A stretch of 64,000 nt of DNA, from positions 1 through 64,000 of the forward strand of contig JBFXCU010000016.1 of assembly GCA_050181835.1 (NCBI GenBank), written 5' to 3'. The notes beneath the pieces are model-generated. The model worked only from the letters and a program-made list of their open reading frames with translations, was not told the DNA's origin and ran no database searches. Position 1 is the first letter of the stretch. Each line of letters opens with the position of its first letter. Origin of the DNA: CAILZL01 sp050181835. GTDB lineage: Bacteria > Pseudomonadota > Gammaproteobacteria > Steroidobacterales > Steroidobacteraceae. Positions 16,388 through 25,085 of this stretch are shown here, in pieces. The position numbers and the translations under genes are program-made.

Positions 16388-17110
16388 TCACACCAACGTG
16401 TGATATACCTTCTGCACATCTTCATCCTGTTCTAGCTTGTCGATCAATTCCAGTGCTTCAGTTGACTGCGGCTCAGGCAGTTCAGTGGGCACCTGACAGA
16501 TGAATTCGGATTCTGCAGATATCGGCGTGATGTTGCGATCATCCAGCGCTCTCTGTAACTGACCGAAGTCAGCAAATGCGCACCGCGCGACGATTTGCGG
16601 TTCTTCTTTTTCGCCGGTACTTTCGCCCATTTCTTCCAGACCATGATCAATCAGGTACAACTCCAGCTCATCCTGATCAATGCCTTCTGGGTTCAGGCGA
16701 AACACGCCCATATGTTTGAACTGGAATGACACGCTGCCAGTAGTACCGAGATTGCCATTGCCTTTGTTAAAGATATTGCGAATGTTGGCAATGGTTCGGG
16801 TGGGATTATCAGTAGCACATTCCACCAGCAAGGCTACACCATGTGGTGCGTAGCCTTCGTAGTACAGTACTTCGTAATTAGTCGCATCCTTGCTGGTGGC
16901 GCGCTTGATCGCCGCGTCCACTTTATCCTTGGGCATATTGAGCGCACGCGAGTTCTGAATTACGCGCCGCAGCACCGGATTCGAGTGGGGATCACCGCCA
17001 CCGCTGCGCACGGCAATGGTGATTTCCTTGCCGATACGTGCGAACCCCTTGGCCATACGGTTCCAGCGCGCGAACATTGTATGTTTTCGGACTTCAAAAA
17101 TTCGACCCAT
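16388..17110 (-). CDS. YebC/PmpR family protein
   Basis: This 240-residue protein belongs to the YebC family. It carries G-G-G-D-P-x-S-N-P-x-L-R, M-P-K-D-K-V-D-A-A-I-K-R-A and the central Y-E-G-Y-A-P-H-G-V-A block. Members were named as DNA-binding regulators, and more recent work links them to relief of ribosome stalling. The N-terminus (M-G-R-I-F-E-V-R-K-H-T-M-F-A-R-W) is the variant type, unlike E. coli YebC (M-A-G-H-S-K-W). The ATG at 17110 was chosen on that match, not the upstream ATG at 17149. ruvC, the common neighbour, is absent. Confidence 0.92.
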   Translation of the reverse strand: MGRIFEVRKHTMFARWNRMAKGFARIGKEITIAVRSGGGDPHSNPVLRRVIQNSRALNMPKDKVDAAIKRATSKDATNYEVLYYEGYAPHGVALLVECATDNPTRTIANIRNIFNKGNGNLGTTGSVSFQFKHMGVFRLNPEGIDQDELELYLIDHGLEEMGESTGEKEEPQIVARCAFADFGQLQRALDDRNITPISAESEFICQVPTELPEPQSTEALELIDKLEQDEDVQKVYHTLV

Positions 17111-17449
17111 GATATTTCTCTGCTGAACGGCGAGCGTGCAATGACTCATTACAACGAAAAAAACAGGCGTGGATTCTACACGCGCAAACCCAGACTGAGG
17201 AAGTCAACCCGCACACTGACAGTCAACGTATGACTACAAGCTTGTGGCGGCATTGTGTAATCTCGCCAAATAATTGTGGTGCCAACTCCTACTCAAAACC
17301 GACAGCCGCTGTAAACAAACAATCTATCAACCTGCTTCAACTGTCTTAAACCACCATGATTATGGCCACTTCAAAACTCACCCAAGCAGCGGCGCCTACA
17401 GTCTCGATTTAGTTAAATTTATTAGTGATTTGTCTGTGCTTTATTCTCA

Positions 17450-17620
17450 GTGGTGTGGCGGCACGAATCTATCAAGCGGCGTGGCCGCGGCAACGTTCGC
17501 AATAGAATAACCACACTAAAAGACTTGGTTGAAGGTCTATCCACAGACACGTCGTTGGATAAAAACCGCTATGCAGAAGTGCGCAGCTTGTTTAACCAAG
17601 CGAGTCTGCTTGTTATGTAG
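17450..17620 (+). CDS. Possible small basic protein, 56 residues
   Basis: An open frame from GTG at 17450 to TAG at 17620 encodes a basic N-terminal half (R-H-E-S-I-K-R-R-G-R-G) followed by an amphipathic stretch (L-K-D-L-V-E-G-L, then Y-A-E-V-R-S-L-F-N-Q). The composition is protein-like, but no ribosome-binding site is visible and I recognise no family. It could equally be chance or the 3' remnant of a lost gene. Confidence 0.2.
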   Translation: MVWRHESIKRRGRGNVRNRITTLKDLVEGLSTDTSLDKNRYAEVRSLFNQASLLVM

Positions 17621-17637
17621 CCAGTAAACCGCCAAAC

Positions 17638-17666
17638 CGCTGGTGCGTGAATCCAACGCACCAGCG
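17638..17666 (-). terminator. Hairpin terminating the mla operon
   Basis: A perfect 11-bp stem (CGCTGGTGCGT with ACGCACCAGCG) and 7-nt loop begin 2 bp beyond the mlaB stop on the minus strand. The T tract is poor. Given its position it most likely ends mla transcription or stabilises the transcript's 3' end. Confidence 0.6.
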
Positions 17667-17668
17667 TA

Positions 17669-17971
17669 TTACGCCGAGTGACTAAGCAGCCCCGCCACCT
17701 CACTGACATTAGCCAGTGCCTGTAATTGCACTGGCAAACCCAGATAATGAAGTTGCTTGCCTCGCAACTTGGCTTGCCGCAACCATTCAATCAGCAACGA
17801 CAAACCCGCACTATCAGCATGCGTTACGCCGGATAAATCTACTTCAATACTCGATTCACCCGCAAACAAGCTGGAGCTACGCGCTAATAAATCAGTCACG
17901 GTGGCGAAACTCAGCTCACCACTTACCGCGTAGCGACCTTCGGATTGTTGAACCAGCTTGGCGATTGACAC
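17669..17971 (-). CDS. mlaB: MlaB, STAS-domain subunit of the phospholipid transporter
   Basis: This 100-residue STAS-domain protein has the conserved D-S-A-G-L-S-L-L-I-E-W block. In E. coli MlaB binds the MlaF ATPase and is needed for assembly and activity of the MlaFEDB complex, which moves phospholipids between the membranes. It is the last gene of the mlaFEDCB operon, 3 bp after mlaC, and is followed by a strong hairpin. Length is normal for MlaB. Confidence 0.9.
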   Translation of the reverse strand: MSIAKLVQQSEGRYAVSGELSFATVTDLLARSSSLFAGESSIEVDLSGVTHADSAGLSLLIEWLRQAKLRGKQLHYLGLPVQLQALANVSEVAGLLSHSA

Positions 17972-17974
17972 GAA

Positions 17975-18619
17975 TCAGATACTCTTGTTGGTGCTGATCG
18001 GCGTAGCTTGCTGGGTTTGCAGACGCTTGATCACTGCGTCCAGTCCCTTTTGCTCAATCTCGGTACCAAAGTCAGTACGAAAAGACTTCACATAGGAAAT
18101 GCCTTCAATCGTGATGTCATAAGCTTTCCAGCCTGTCTTGGTTTTATGCAAGGTGTAATTAACGGGTACCTTGCTGCCATTGTCACGACGAATCTCACTA
18201 CGCACCGTAGCGGTTGTATCCTCGGCTTTGCCCTGATAAGGCAAGATATTCAATCGATCAGCAGTGAAATCGAGCAAGGAGTTGCCGTAGTTTTGTAACA
18301 GCGACTGATAAAACGCATCAATGAACTGCTGACGTTGTAGCTCACTGGCGGTACGCCAATACTTGGCTAAGACCAGTCTTGCCGCATACTCTGTATCAAA
18401 GTTAGCTAGTAGATATTTGTCTATCATCTGGCGCAGCTGCGCCGCATCCTTACGGTAGGTCTCACGATTCTTATCCAGATCGGCCAGCACTTGTCCGGCA
18501 ACGGACTCTACGACTTTGTCAGGCGATCTATTAGCATCAGCAGCCCACCCGTTACTGAACGCGCCGCCCAGCATCAAGCAAACAACAACCCACATCGACT
18601 TTAACAATTGTGACCTCAT
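17975..18619 (-). CDS. mlaC: Periplasmic phospholipid-binding protein MlaC
   Basis: This 214-residue secreted protein has a signal peptide of about 26 residues ending A-W-A-A-D. The Tol-Tol-Ttg2 family features R-Q-F-I-D-A-F-Y-Q-S-L, P-V-N-Y-T-L-H-K and the W-K-A-Y-D-I-x-I-E-G-I-S-Y motif are clear. MlaC shuttles phospholipids between the outer-membrane MlaA complex and inner-membrane MlaFEDB. Its start overlaps the mlaD stop by one base (TAATG). mlaA is not in the window. Confidence 0.95.
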   Translation of the reverse strand: MRSQLLKSMWVVVCLMLGGAFSNGWAADANRSPDKVVESVAGQVLADLDKNRETYRKDAAQLRQMIDKYLLANFDTEYAARLVLAKYWRTASELQRQQFIDAFYQSLLQNYGNSLLDFTADRLNILPYQGKAEDTTATVRSEIRRDNGSKVPVNYTLHKTKTGWKAYDITIEGISYVKSFRTDFGTEIEQKGLDAVIKRLQTQQATPISTNKSI

Positions 18620-19110
18620 TACCTCGACTCCTTGGCAGCATCGGCTGATTTACCGGCAAAACTCGCCACCAATTGATTGATCAAATTTTCCAACACCAGC
18701 GCATCCTGCACGATGACAAACTTTCCGCCTTCCTTGAAATAGTTTTCCGAACCGCCAGCAGTCACACCAATATACTGACCTCCCAATAAGCCAGCGGTCA
18801 TGATGCTAGCGTCACTGTCATCGGGTATACGATCAAATTCTGCGTTGATATGCATCTTGACCACGGCTTTATAAACCTGCTGGTCATAGCTGATCGACTC
18901 CACTCGACCGACAGTGACACCGGACATCGACACCGGTGCACCCGGTTTTAGACTGCCAATATTCTCAAAGTTCGCCACCAGGCTGTACCCTACTCCACCA
19001 CCGCTGGTGAAATCGCGATTAGTGATTTGTATCACCAGAAAAAACAGCGCAGTAAAACCGAACAGCACGAAGGCGCCGGTAATGATTTCAGTAGTACGAG
19101 ACTGTTGCAT
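18619..19110 (-). CDS. mlaD: MlaD, MCE-domain subunit of the phospholipid transporter
   Basis: This 163-residue protein has one N-terminal transmembrane helix (about residues 9-30) and a single MCE domain (F-x-N-I-G-S-L-K-P-G-A-P-V, G-x-x-V-G-R-V-E-S-I). MlaD forms the periplasmic hexameric ring of MlaFEDB. The ATG at 19110 fits the family better than the in-frame ATG five codons upstream. It lies 30 bp after mlaE and overlaps mlaC by one base. Confidence 0.95.
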   Translation of the reverse strand: MQQSRTTEIITGAFVLFGFTALFFLVIQITNRDFTSGGGVGYSLVANFENIGSLKPGAPVSMSGVTVGRVESISYDQQVYKAVVKMHINAEFDRIPDDSDASIMTAGLLGGQYIGVTAGGSENYFKEGGKFVIVQDALVLENLINQLVASFAGKSADAAKESR

Positions 19111-19140
19111 CGAAGCTCTCCACAATGTTCACAACATGGC

Positions 19141-19899
19141 TCACAGCATGACTGCGGTGATCATGTAATCCAGAATCAGGGTCATCACGGCAGAGTTCAC
19201 CACCGTGCGGGTCGTTGCGCGCCCCACGCCTTCGGCGGTCGGTTCTGCGGTATAGCCTTCGTATACGGCAATCAAGCTGCAGGCGATACCGAACACACAA
19301 CCTTTGATCAGACCTTGCATGACATCTTCAACATCAACGGCACTGCGCATCTGCGACCAGAAGGTGCCTTGATCAACGCCCAGCTGCTGTACGCCCACCA
19401 GCTGCACCCCAAAAATGCCAATAGCAATAAAGATCATGGTCAACAGTGGCATGGCGATTACGCCGCCCAGAAAACGTGGCGCAACCACTCGTCGAAATGG
19501 ATCCACCGCCATAATTTCCATCGCCACCAATTGATCAGTGGCACGCATCAAACCGATTTCTGCCGCCAGCGCGGTACCAGCACGACCGGCAAACAATAAG
19601 GCGGTGATGACCGGGCCAAGCTCCTTGATTAAGGCCAACGCCGCGCCGCTACCTAGGGCACTTTCCGAACCGAACCGTTCTAACAAATCGTAACCTTGCA
19701 GGCCCAGCACCATGCCAACAAATAAACCACAGGTCATGATGATTACCAACGACAAAGCGCCAGCATTGTGAACCTGATGAATAACCAAACGTGGTCGCAA
19801 CAAGGCGCGTGGTGCCTGACCGAGCACCCGCACGAAAAACCAGGCAATAGCGCCGATGCCAGCCAACATGCGGGCAAGCCCTTTGAATATGTCGTGCAT
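19141..19899 (-). CDS. mlaE: MlaE, permease subunit of the phospholipid transporter
   Basis: This 252-residue integral membrane permease of the MlaE/Ttg2B family has five or six hydrophobic segments and the conserved E-L-G-P-V-I-T-A-L-L-F-A-G-R-A-G-T-A-x-A-A-E-I-G block. It forms the membrane core of the MlaFEDB ABC system. It is preceded by mlaF (43-bp gap) and followed by mlaD. Length is normal. Confidence 0.96.
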   Translation of the reverse strand: MHDIFKGLARMLAGIGAIAWFFVRVLGQAPRALLRPRLVIHQVHNAGALSLVIIMTCGLFVGMVLGLQGYDLLERFGSESALGSGAALALIKELGPVITALLFAGRAGTALAAEIGLMRATDQLVAMEIMAVDPFRRVVAPRFLGGVIAMPLLTMIFIAIGIFGVQLVGVQQLGVDQGTFWSQMRSAVDVEDVMQGLIKGCVFGIACSLIAVYEGYTAEPTAEGVGRATTRTVVNSAVMTLILDYMITAVML

Positions 19900-19942
19900 C
19901 AGACAGCCATCAATGAATAGTTCATGAAGTAAGTATCTGCGG

Positions 19943-20755
19943 TTAGGACAGCAATTCGCTGTGATAATCCGCTGCCGGATAGTGAAATGCTACTGGCCCA
20001 TCGGGTAAGCCATTCATGAATTGCCGCACCAGTTCAGACGGCGCATCCTTCAATGCCTTGGGTGTACCAGAGGCCACCACCTTGCCACCTGCCAAGATGT
20101 AACTAAGATCGGCAACCAGTGCAATTTCATCGACGTCATGCGACACCACAATGCTGGTGATACCCAACGCATCATTCACCTTGCGCAACAATCGCAGCAC
20201 CACGCCCATCGAGATCGGATCCAAGCCTGCAAAAGGTTCGTCATAAATCAGTAATTCTGGATCACGCACCATCGCCCGCGCCAACGCCACCCGTCGTGCC
20301 ATACCACCGGACAGCTCATTCGGCATCAATTTGTAGGCGCCACGCAGTCCCACCGTTTGCAACTTGGTCAGCACTAGATTGCGCAATAATGCTTCCGGCA
20401 AGTCAGTATGTTCACGCAGCGGAAAGGCGACGTTTTCAAATACCGACATATCGGTCAATAAAGCCCCGTTCTGAAACAACATGCCCATCCGCTGCCGCAG
20501 GGCATAGAGATCCTGACGCGAAAGCTTGCTGACATCCTGCCCATCCACCAACACTTGACCTTTCGTGGGGCGAATCTGACCAGTGATCAGTCGCAGCAAG
20601 GTGGTTTTACCGGTACCACTCGGCCCCATCAGCGCGGTGATTTTGCCGCGCGGCACGGTCAGCGTCAGCCCCTTGAATATCTCGCGGCCGCCTATCGAGT
20701 AGTAGACGTCACGAATATCGACCAAGTTGTCTGTGGTTGTGTTGCTGTTTGACAC
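19943..20755 (-). CDS. mlaF: MlaF, ATPase subunit of the phospholipid transporter
   Basis: This 270-residue ABC ATPase has Walker A G-P-S-G-T-G-K-T, signature L-S-G-G-M-A-R-R-V-A-L-A-R-A, Walker B L-L-I-Y-D-E-P-F-A-G-L-D and the switch histidine S-H-D. The signature with M-A-R-R is typical of MlaF. A C-terminal extension after the ABC fold is likely the part that contacts the neighbouring ATPase. It is the first gene of the mla operon; the 235 bp upstream, shared with the divergent SUF regulator, should hold both promoters. Confidence 0.96.
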   Translation of the reverse strand: MSNSNTTTDNLVDIRDVYYSIGGREIFKGLTLTVPRGKITALMGPSGTGKTTLLRLITGQIRPTKGQVLVDGQDVSKLSRQDLYALRQRMGMLFQNGALLTDMSVFENVAFPLREHTDLPEALLRNLVLTKLQTVGLRGAYKLMPNELSGGMARRVALARAMVRDPELLIYDEPFAGLDPISMGVVLRLLRKVNDALGITSIVVSHDVDEIALVADLSYILAGGKVVASGTPKALKDAPSELVRQFMNGLPDGPVAFHYPAADYHSELLS

Positions 20756-20937
20756 TGGGTAACGCGAGCTGGTTGCGAATAAGTTAGGGGATTTATGCGG
20801 TTATTTGCGGCGCAAGCATAGCAAATGACGCGCTCGACCGTAGCGCACAATCGAGATTCCGGTTACGACAAGCAATACTCGAAGTAGCGATCAGAAGATG
20901 CTGTAAATAGTGAGTGGAAGGTGACAGACGCCCAAAT

Positions 20938-20959
20938 CAGTACTAAAATGGTCCCATTG
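20938..20959 (+). promoter_or_regulatory. Candidate Rrf2/IscR-type binding site upstream of the SUF operon
   Basis: The sequence CAGTACTAAAATGGTCCCAT resembles the core of IscR type 1 sites (GACTAAAxxxGTC) with one departure. It lies 31 bp before the GTG of the Rrf2 regulator gene, where autoregulation would place it. The match is by eye. Confidence 0.35.
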
Positions 20960-20990
20960 GTTTTTATCCACCCTTGGCGGACTCAAACGC

Positions 20991-21470
20991 GTGTTACGCA
21001 TCAGCAAACTTACCGACTACGCCACCGTGATTCTGGCCTGCTTGGCCACCGGTGACGAACGTCTTTACACTGCCGCTGAGCTGGCCGAGCTGACACATCT
21101 CAGTCCAGCAACGGTCAGCAAGCTACTGAAGAAGCTCAATCAAGCTGGCTTGGTCAATTCAGGTCGCGGCAGCCATGGCGGGTATCAACTAGCCAAGCCT
21201 GCCACAGCCATCAGTGCGGCGGCCATTCTGGATGCCTTGGAAGGCCCCTTCGCGCTCACTGAATGCAGCAACGTTCACAGCACCTGCTCCATTGCGGGAA
21301 GTTGCCATGTGGGGCACTCCTGGCAGCGAGTCAACGCAGCTATTCGGAACGCGCTGGATGACGTGTCGTTGTCGCAGCTAGCTGGTCTTGATCGTGCACC
21401 GCTGAAATCACTTGATTTAAACACCGCACGCTCAGTGAGTCCCTTAACGCGCATGCCACGACCTCGCTAA
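20991..21470 (+). CDS. Rrf2-family SUF-system regulator
   Basis: This 159-residue winged-helix protein of the Rrf2/IscR family has a GTG start. The HTH lies in about residues 24-50 (A-A-E-L-A-E-L-T-H-L-S-P-A-T-V-S-K). Three cysteines (C-x6-C-x5-C, in E-C-S-N-V-H-S-T-C-S-I-A-G-S-C) form the probable Fe-S cluster site. It should sense Fe-S status and control the suf genes that follow. It starts the operon, 4 bp before sufB. This matches regulators annotated as SUF-system Fe-S cluster assembly regulator. Confidence 0.92.
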   Translation: MLRISKLTDYATVILACLATGDERLYTAAELAELTHLSPATVSKLLKKLNQAGLVNSGRGSHGGYQLAKPATAISAAAILDALEGPFALTECSNVHSTCSIAGSCHVGHSWQRVNAAIRNALDDVSLSQLAGLDRAPLKSLDLNTARSVSPLTRMPRPR

Positions 21471-21474
21471 TACC

Positions 21475-22923
21475 ATGTCTACTACACAACCTGATCTCGA
21501 CTTACTCGTCACACAAAAATATCGCCACGGCTTCGTGACGGATATCGAATCCGACACCTTGCCACCTGGGCTGAATGAAGAGGTGATCCGGAGTATTTCG
21601 CGCATCAAGAACGAACCGGAATTCCTGCTTCAATGGCGCCTCAAAGCCTATCGTCACTGGTTGACGATGACGCCGCCAGACTGGGCGCATATAAAAATCG
21701 CGCCAATTGATTACCAAGCCATCTCGTATTACTCCGCACCCAAAGCTCGTGCCGACGCACCTAAGAGCCTGGAAGAAGTAGATCCTAAGCTGCTGGAAAC
21801 CTATAGCAAGCTCGGCATTCCGCTACATGAACGCGCACGATTGGCGGGAGTGGCAGTCGACGCCGTATTTGATAGCGTCTCAGTCGCCACTACCTTCAAA
21901 GATCGCCTGTCCAAAGCGGGCGTGGTGTTCTGTTCGTTCTCCGATGCGGTGAAAAATCATCCGGCCTTGATCGAGCAATACTTGGGTAGCGTAGTACCAC
22001 AGGGCGATAACTATTTCGCCGCGCTGAACTCGGCGGTATTTACCGACGGCTCATTCGTCTACATCCCCAAGGGCGTGCGTTGTCCGATGGAACTGTCCAC
22101 CTACTTCAGGATTAACGCTGCCAACACCGGACAATTTGAACGCACGCTGATCATTGCAGACGAAGGCTCGAACGTCAGTTACCTCGAGGGCTGCACCGCG
22201 CCGATGCGCGATGAAAACCAGCTACATGCAGCAGTGGTAGAGCTGGTGGCATTGAAAGGTGCCAACATCAAGTACTCCACCGTTCAGAACTGGTATCCGG
22301 GTGATGAAAACGGTGTCGGCGGTATCTATAACTTCGTCACCAAGCGTGGTGAATGTCGTGGTGCTAATGCCAAGATCAGCTGGACACAAGTGGAAACCGG
22401 CTCGGCCATAACCTGGAAATATCCTAGCTGCATTCTCACCGGCGACAACTCGGTGGGTGAATTCTATTCAGTGGCATTGACTAATCACTACCAGCAAGCC
22501 GACACCGGCACCAAGATGATTCATATTGGTCGCAATACCAAGAGCACCATTGTTTCCAAAGGTATTTCTGCTGGTCGTGGTCAGAACAGTTATCGCGGTT
22601 TGGTGAAAATTTTGCCCAGCGCGCATGGCGCACGTAATTACACGCAATGCGACTCGCTGTTGATGGGCGATCGTTGTGGCGCTCACACTTTCCCCTATGT
22701 GGAAGTGAAAAACGCCACTGCCTCTGTCGAGCATGAAGCCAGTACCTCCAAGATCAGTGATGACCAATTGTTTTATTGCCGTAGCCGTGGCATCGCACAA
22801 GAAGATGCAGTGAGCATGATCGTCAATGGCTTTTGTAAAGCCGTATTCAAGGAACTGCCCATGGAGTTCGCGGTGGAGGCACAGAACTTGTTATCAGTGA
22901 GCCTGGAAGGCGCGGTCGGTTAA
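21475..22923 (+). CDS. sufB: Fe-S cluster assembly scaffold SufB
   Basis: This 482-residue core scaffold subunit of SufBC2D builds Fe-S clusters. Conserved motifs include Y-I-P-K-G-V-R-C-P, Y-L-E-G-C-T-A-P, N-W-Y-P-G-D-E-N-G-V-G-G-I-Y-N-F-V-T-K-R-G, and the C-terminal E-H-E-A-S-T-S-K-I-S-D-D-Q-L-F-Y block. Length is usual. It lies directly after the Rrf2 regulator and is separated from sufC by 81 bp that contain a GC-rich hairpin. Confidence 0.98.
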   Translation: MSTTQPDLDLLVTQKYRHGFVTDIESDTLPPGLNEEVIRSISRIKNEPEFLLQWRLKAYRHWLTMTPPDWAHIKIAPIDYQAISYYSAPKARADAPKSLEEVDPKLLETYSKLGIPLHERARLAGVAVDAVFDSVSVATTFKDRLSKAGVVFCSFSDAVKNHPALIEQYLGSVVPQGDNYFAALNSAVFTDGSFVYIPKGVRCPMELSTYFRINAANTGQFERTLIIADEGSNVSYLEGCTAPMRDENQLHAAVVELVALKGANIKYSTVQNWYPGDENGVGGIYNFVTKRGECRGANAKISWTQVETGSAITWKYPSCILTGDNSVGEFYSVALTNHYQQADTGTKMIHIGRNTKSTIVSKGISAGRGQNSYRGLVKILPSAHGARNYTQCDSLLMGDRCGAHTFPYVEVKNATASVEHEASTSKISDDQLFYCRSRGIAQEDAVSMIVNGFCKAVFKELPMEFAVEAQNLLSVSLEGAVG

Positions 22924-22937
22924 GTTGCAGTTTTTCT

Positions 22938-22961
22938 GTCCCTCCCCGGCAACCGGGAAGG
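22938..22961 (+). promoter_or_regulatory. Intercistronic hairpin between sufB and sufC
   Basis: CCTCCCCGG and CCGGGAAGG can pair with one mismatch around a short loop in the sufB-sufC gap. It has no T tract. It may modulate sufC expression or protect the sufB message. Confidence 0.3.
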
Positions 22962-23004
22962 AACAAGAGTTTCAGATAAGCATTGAATTGAAAGGTATCG
23001 AACT

Positions 23005-23787
23005 GTGTTAAGCATTAAAGACCTGCATGTGAATGTTAGTGACAAGCAAATCCTCAAAGGTATTTCGCTAGAAGTACGTGCTGGCGAAGTGCATGCCGTG
23101 ATGGGCCCCAATGGCTCTGGCAAAAGCACCCTATCGCAAGTGCTGGCCGGTCGCGATGGCTATGAAGTGGTCAGCGGCAGCATTACCTACAACGGCAACA
23201 ATCTACTGGAGCTATCCGTTGAAGAACGCGCCCGTGAGGGGGTGTTCCTGGCGATGCAATATCCGGTGGAAATTCCCGGCGTCAACAATGTGTACTTGCT
23301 CAAAGCTGGTTTGAACGCCATACGCAAGCATCGTAGCTTGCCTGAGCTTGATGCCTTTGAATTTCTAGGCTTGGTAAAAGAAAAGATGAAGCTGATGCAG
23401 ATGGATGAGAGCTTTCTCAATCGCGGTGTCAACGAAGGCTTCTCCGGTGGTGAGAAAAAGCGCAATGAAATCCTGCAAATGGCAGTACTGGAACCAAGTC
23501 TGGCGCTGCTTGATGAAACCGATTCAGGTCTCGACATTGACGCGTTGCGCATTGTGGCCAATGGCGTAAACAGCTTGCGCAGCCCTGACCGTGCCATCGT
23601 CATGATTACACACTATCAGCGTTTGCTCGACTACATCACGCCCGATCAGGTGCATGTGTTGGCAGGTGGACAGATCATCAAGTCTGGCGACAAATCGTTG
23701 GCACTGGAACTGGAGCAACGCGGCTACGATTGGCTAACGCAATCAGCGTTCCAGAAACAAGCCACAGCGGAGCAATTGGGCGTATGA
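23005..23787 (+). CDS. sufC: Fe-S assembly ATPase SufC
   Basis: This 260-residue ABC-type ATPase of the SufBC2D complex has a GTG start after AAAGG. Walker A G-P-N-G-S-G-K-S-T lies at about residues 33-41. The signature F-S-G-G-E-K-K-R-N-E and Walker B L-A-L-L-D-E-T-D-S-G-L-D are characteristic of SufC. It overlaps sufD by 4 bp, so they are translationally coupled. Confidence 0.98.
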   Translation: MLSIKDLHVNVSDKQILKGISLEVRAGEVHAVMGPNGSGKSTLSQVLAGRDGYEVVSGSITYNGNNLLELSVEERAREGVFLAMQYPVEIPGVNNVYLLKAGLNAIRKHRSLPELDAFEFLGLVKEKMKLMQMDESFLNRGVNEGFSGGEKKRNEILQMAVLEPSLALLDETDSGLDIDALRIVANGVNSLRSPDRAIVMITHYQRLLDYITPDQVHVLAGGQIIKSGDKSLALELEQRGYDWLTQSAFQKQATAEQLGV

Positions 23788-25085
23788 ATGCCATCGTCGC
23801 ACCTATAACCGCGTCGATAACACGTCTGCAGGCAGCCTTCACGCAATATGCAGGCGCATCGCAGCCAGTGCGGCAGCATGCATTTGCGAATTTTTTGCGG
23901 CAAGGCTTCCCCACCACTCGTGATGAACAGTGGAAGTACACCAATCTGCGGCGGCTAGAAGCACGCGAGTTTGGCATAGGTCAACCGGACGCGCCCTATG
24001 TACCACAGCAACCACCGCTTGCTGAGGCTCATCAATTGGTATTCGTTGATGGCCATTATCGCAACGAACTATCCACGCCACCAACCACAGCAGGTTTGCA
24101 CGTCAATCCCTTGTCGGAACTACAACATACCGATAGCAACGCATTAGATACAGCACTGTCGATCACAGCTAACGAACCCTGCCGTTTTGTATCGCTCAAT
24201 ACCGCACTGACTCAAGATGGTGTACTCATTGAGCTAGATGCTAATACAACTCTCGACAAACCTTTACTGCTTAACTTTATCTGGAGCGATCAACCGTCAA
24301 GCCTGATGGCTCATCCGCGAGTCATCATCCGCGCCGGTCAGCACAGCAAACTTGTAGTCATTGAGCAATACCAAGGTAATGGAATCACCGCACATTTTAG
24401 CAATGCCGTGACAACACTGGAATTGGCCGATGGCGCGCAACTGGAACACTGCCGCATCCAGAATGAGAATAGCCACAGCTTTCATATTGGTATGCTGCAC
24501 GCCAAACTGGCCGCACAAGCAGCCCTAACCAGCCATCACATCAACTTCGGTGCGGTACTGGCGCGTATGGACATCAATGTCTACCTGCAAGGCGCTGGCG
24601 CTGGCGTTACCTTGAACGGCTTACAGTTCGCCACTGACACCCAGCATCACGACTCCCACCTACGTATTGAGCATTGCGTGCCACATACCCATAGTAATCA
24701 GGACTATCGCGGCATCGCCGATCAACGTGGTCGCGTGGTATTCAATGGCAAAGTGATGGTGCATGAAAAAGCCATCAAAACCGATGCACAACAGAGCAGC
24801 CGTAATTTACTGCTAGCCAACACCGCCGAGATTGATACCAAGCCAGAACTGGAAATTTATAACGATGACGTCAAGTGCGCACATGGTGCCACCGTCGGCC
24901 AGCTAGATGCGACCGCACTGTTTTACCTACGCTCACGAGGTCTAGATGAACCCCAGGCGCGCGCCCTACTCACGCATGCGTTTGCTGACCACATCATTGC
25001 ACAACTACCACTGGCCGTATTACGCGAACAACTAACAGCAGCGGGACATGCTCGTTTTGGTTCCAAACTGGACACTGGGCTATGA
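23784..25085 (+). CDS. sufD: Fe-S assembly protein SufD
   Basis: This 433-residue partner of SufB in the SufBC2D scaffold is less conserved, but the N-terminal D-E-Q-W-K-Y-T-N-L-R, the central beta-helix and the C-terminal K-C-A-H-G-A-T-V-G-Q-L-D-x-x-A-L-F-Y-L-x-S-R-G motif are clear. The ATG at 23784 overlaps the sufC stop (ATGA). The sufS start overlaps its own stop in the same way. Confidence 0.97.
   Translation: MNAIVAPITASITRLQAAFTQYAGASQPVRQHAFANFLRQGFPTTRDEQWKYTNLRRLEAREFGIGQPDAPYVPQQPPLAEAHQLVFVDGHYRNELSTPPTTAGLHVNPLSELQHTDSNALDTALSITANEPCRFVSLNTALTQDGVLIELDANTTLDKPLLLNFIWSDQPSSLMAHPRVIIRAGQHSKLVVIEQYQGNGITAHFSNAVTTLELADGAQLEHCRIQNENSHSFHIGMLHAKLAAQAALTSHHINFGAVLARMDINVYLQGAGAGVTLNGLQFATDTQHHDSHLRIEHCVPHTHSNQDYRGIADQRGRVVFNGKVMVHEKAIKTDAQQSSRNLLLANTAEIDTKPELEIYNDDVKCAHGATVGQLDATALFYLRSRGLDEPQARALLTHAFADHIIAQLPLAVLREQLTAAGHARFGSKLDTGL

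Larger units (their letters stand above)
17111..17668. other. 558-bp intergenic region between yebC and mlaB
   Basis: Two minus-strand genes flank this region; the yebC promoter must lie at its left end. The rest has no recognised gene. It includes one weak small open frame (17450-17620) and the strong hairpin at 17638-17666 that follows mlaB. Confidence 0.4.

Noticed and set aside
17274..17510. 78-codon open frame between yebC and mlaB
   Set aside because: The composition is not protein-like, no ribosome site is visible, and no family is recognised.
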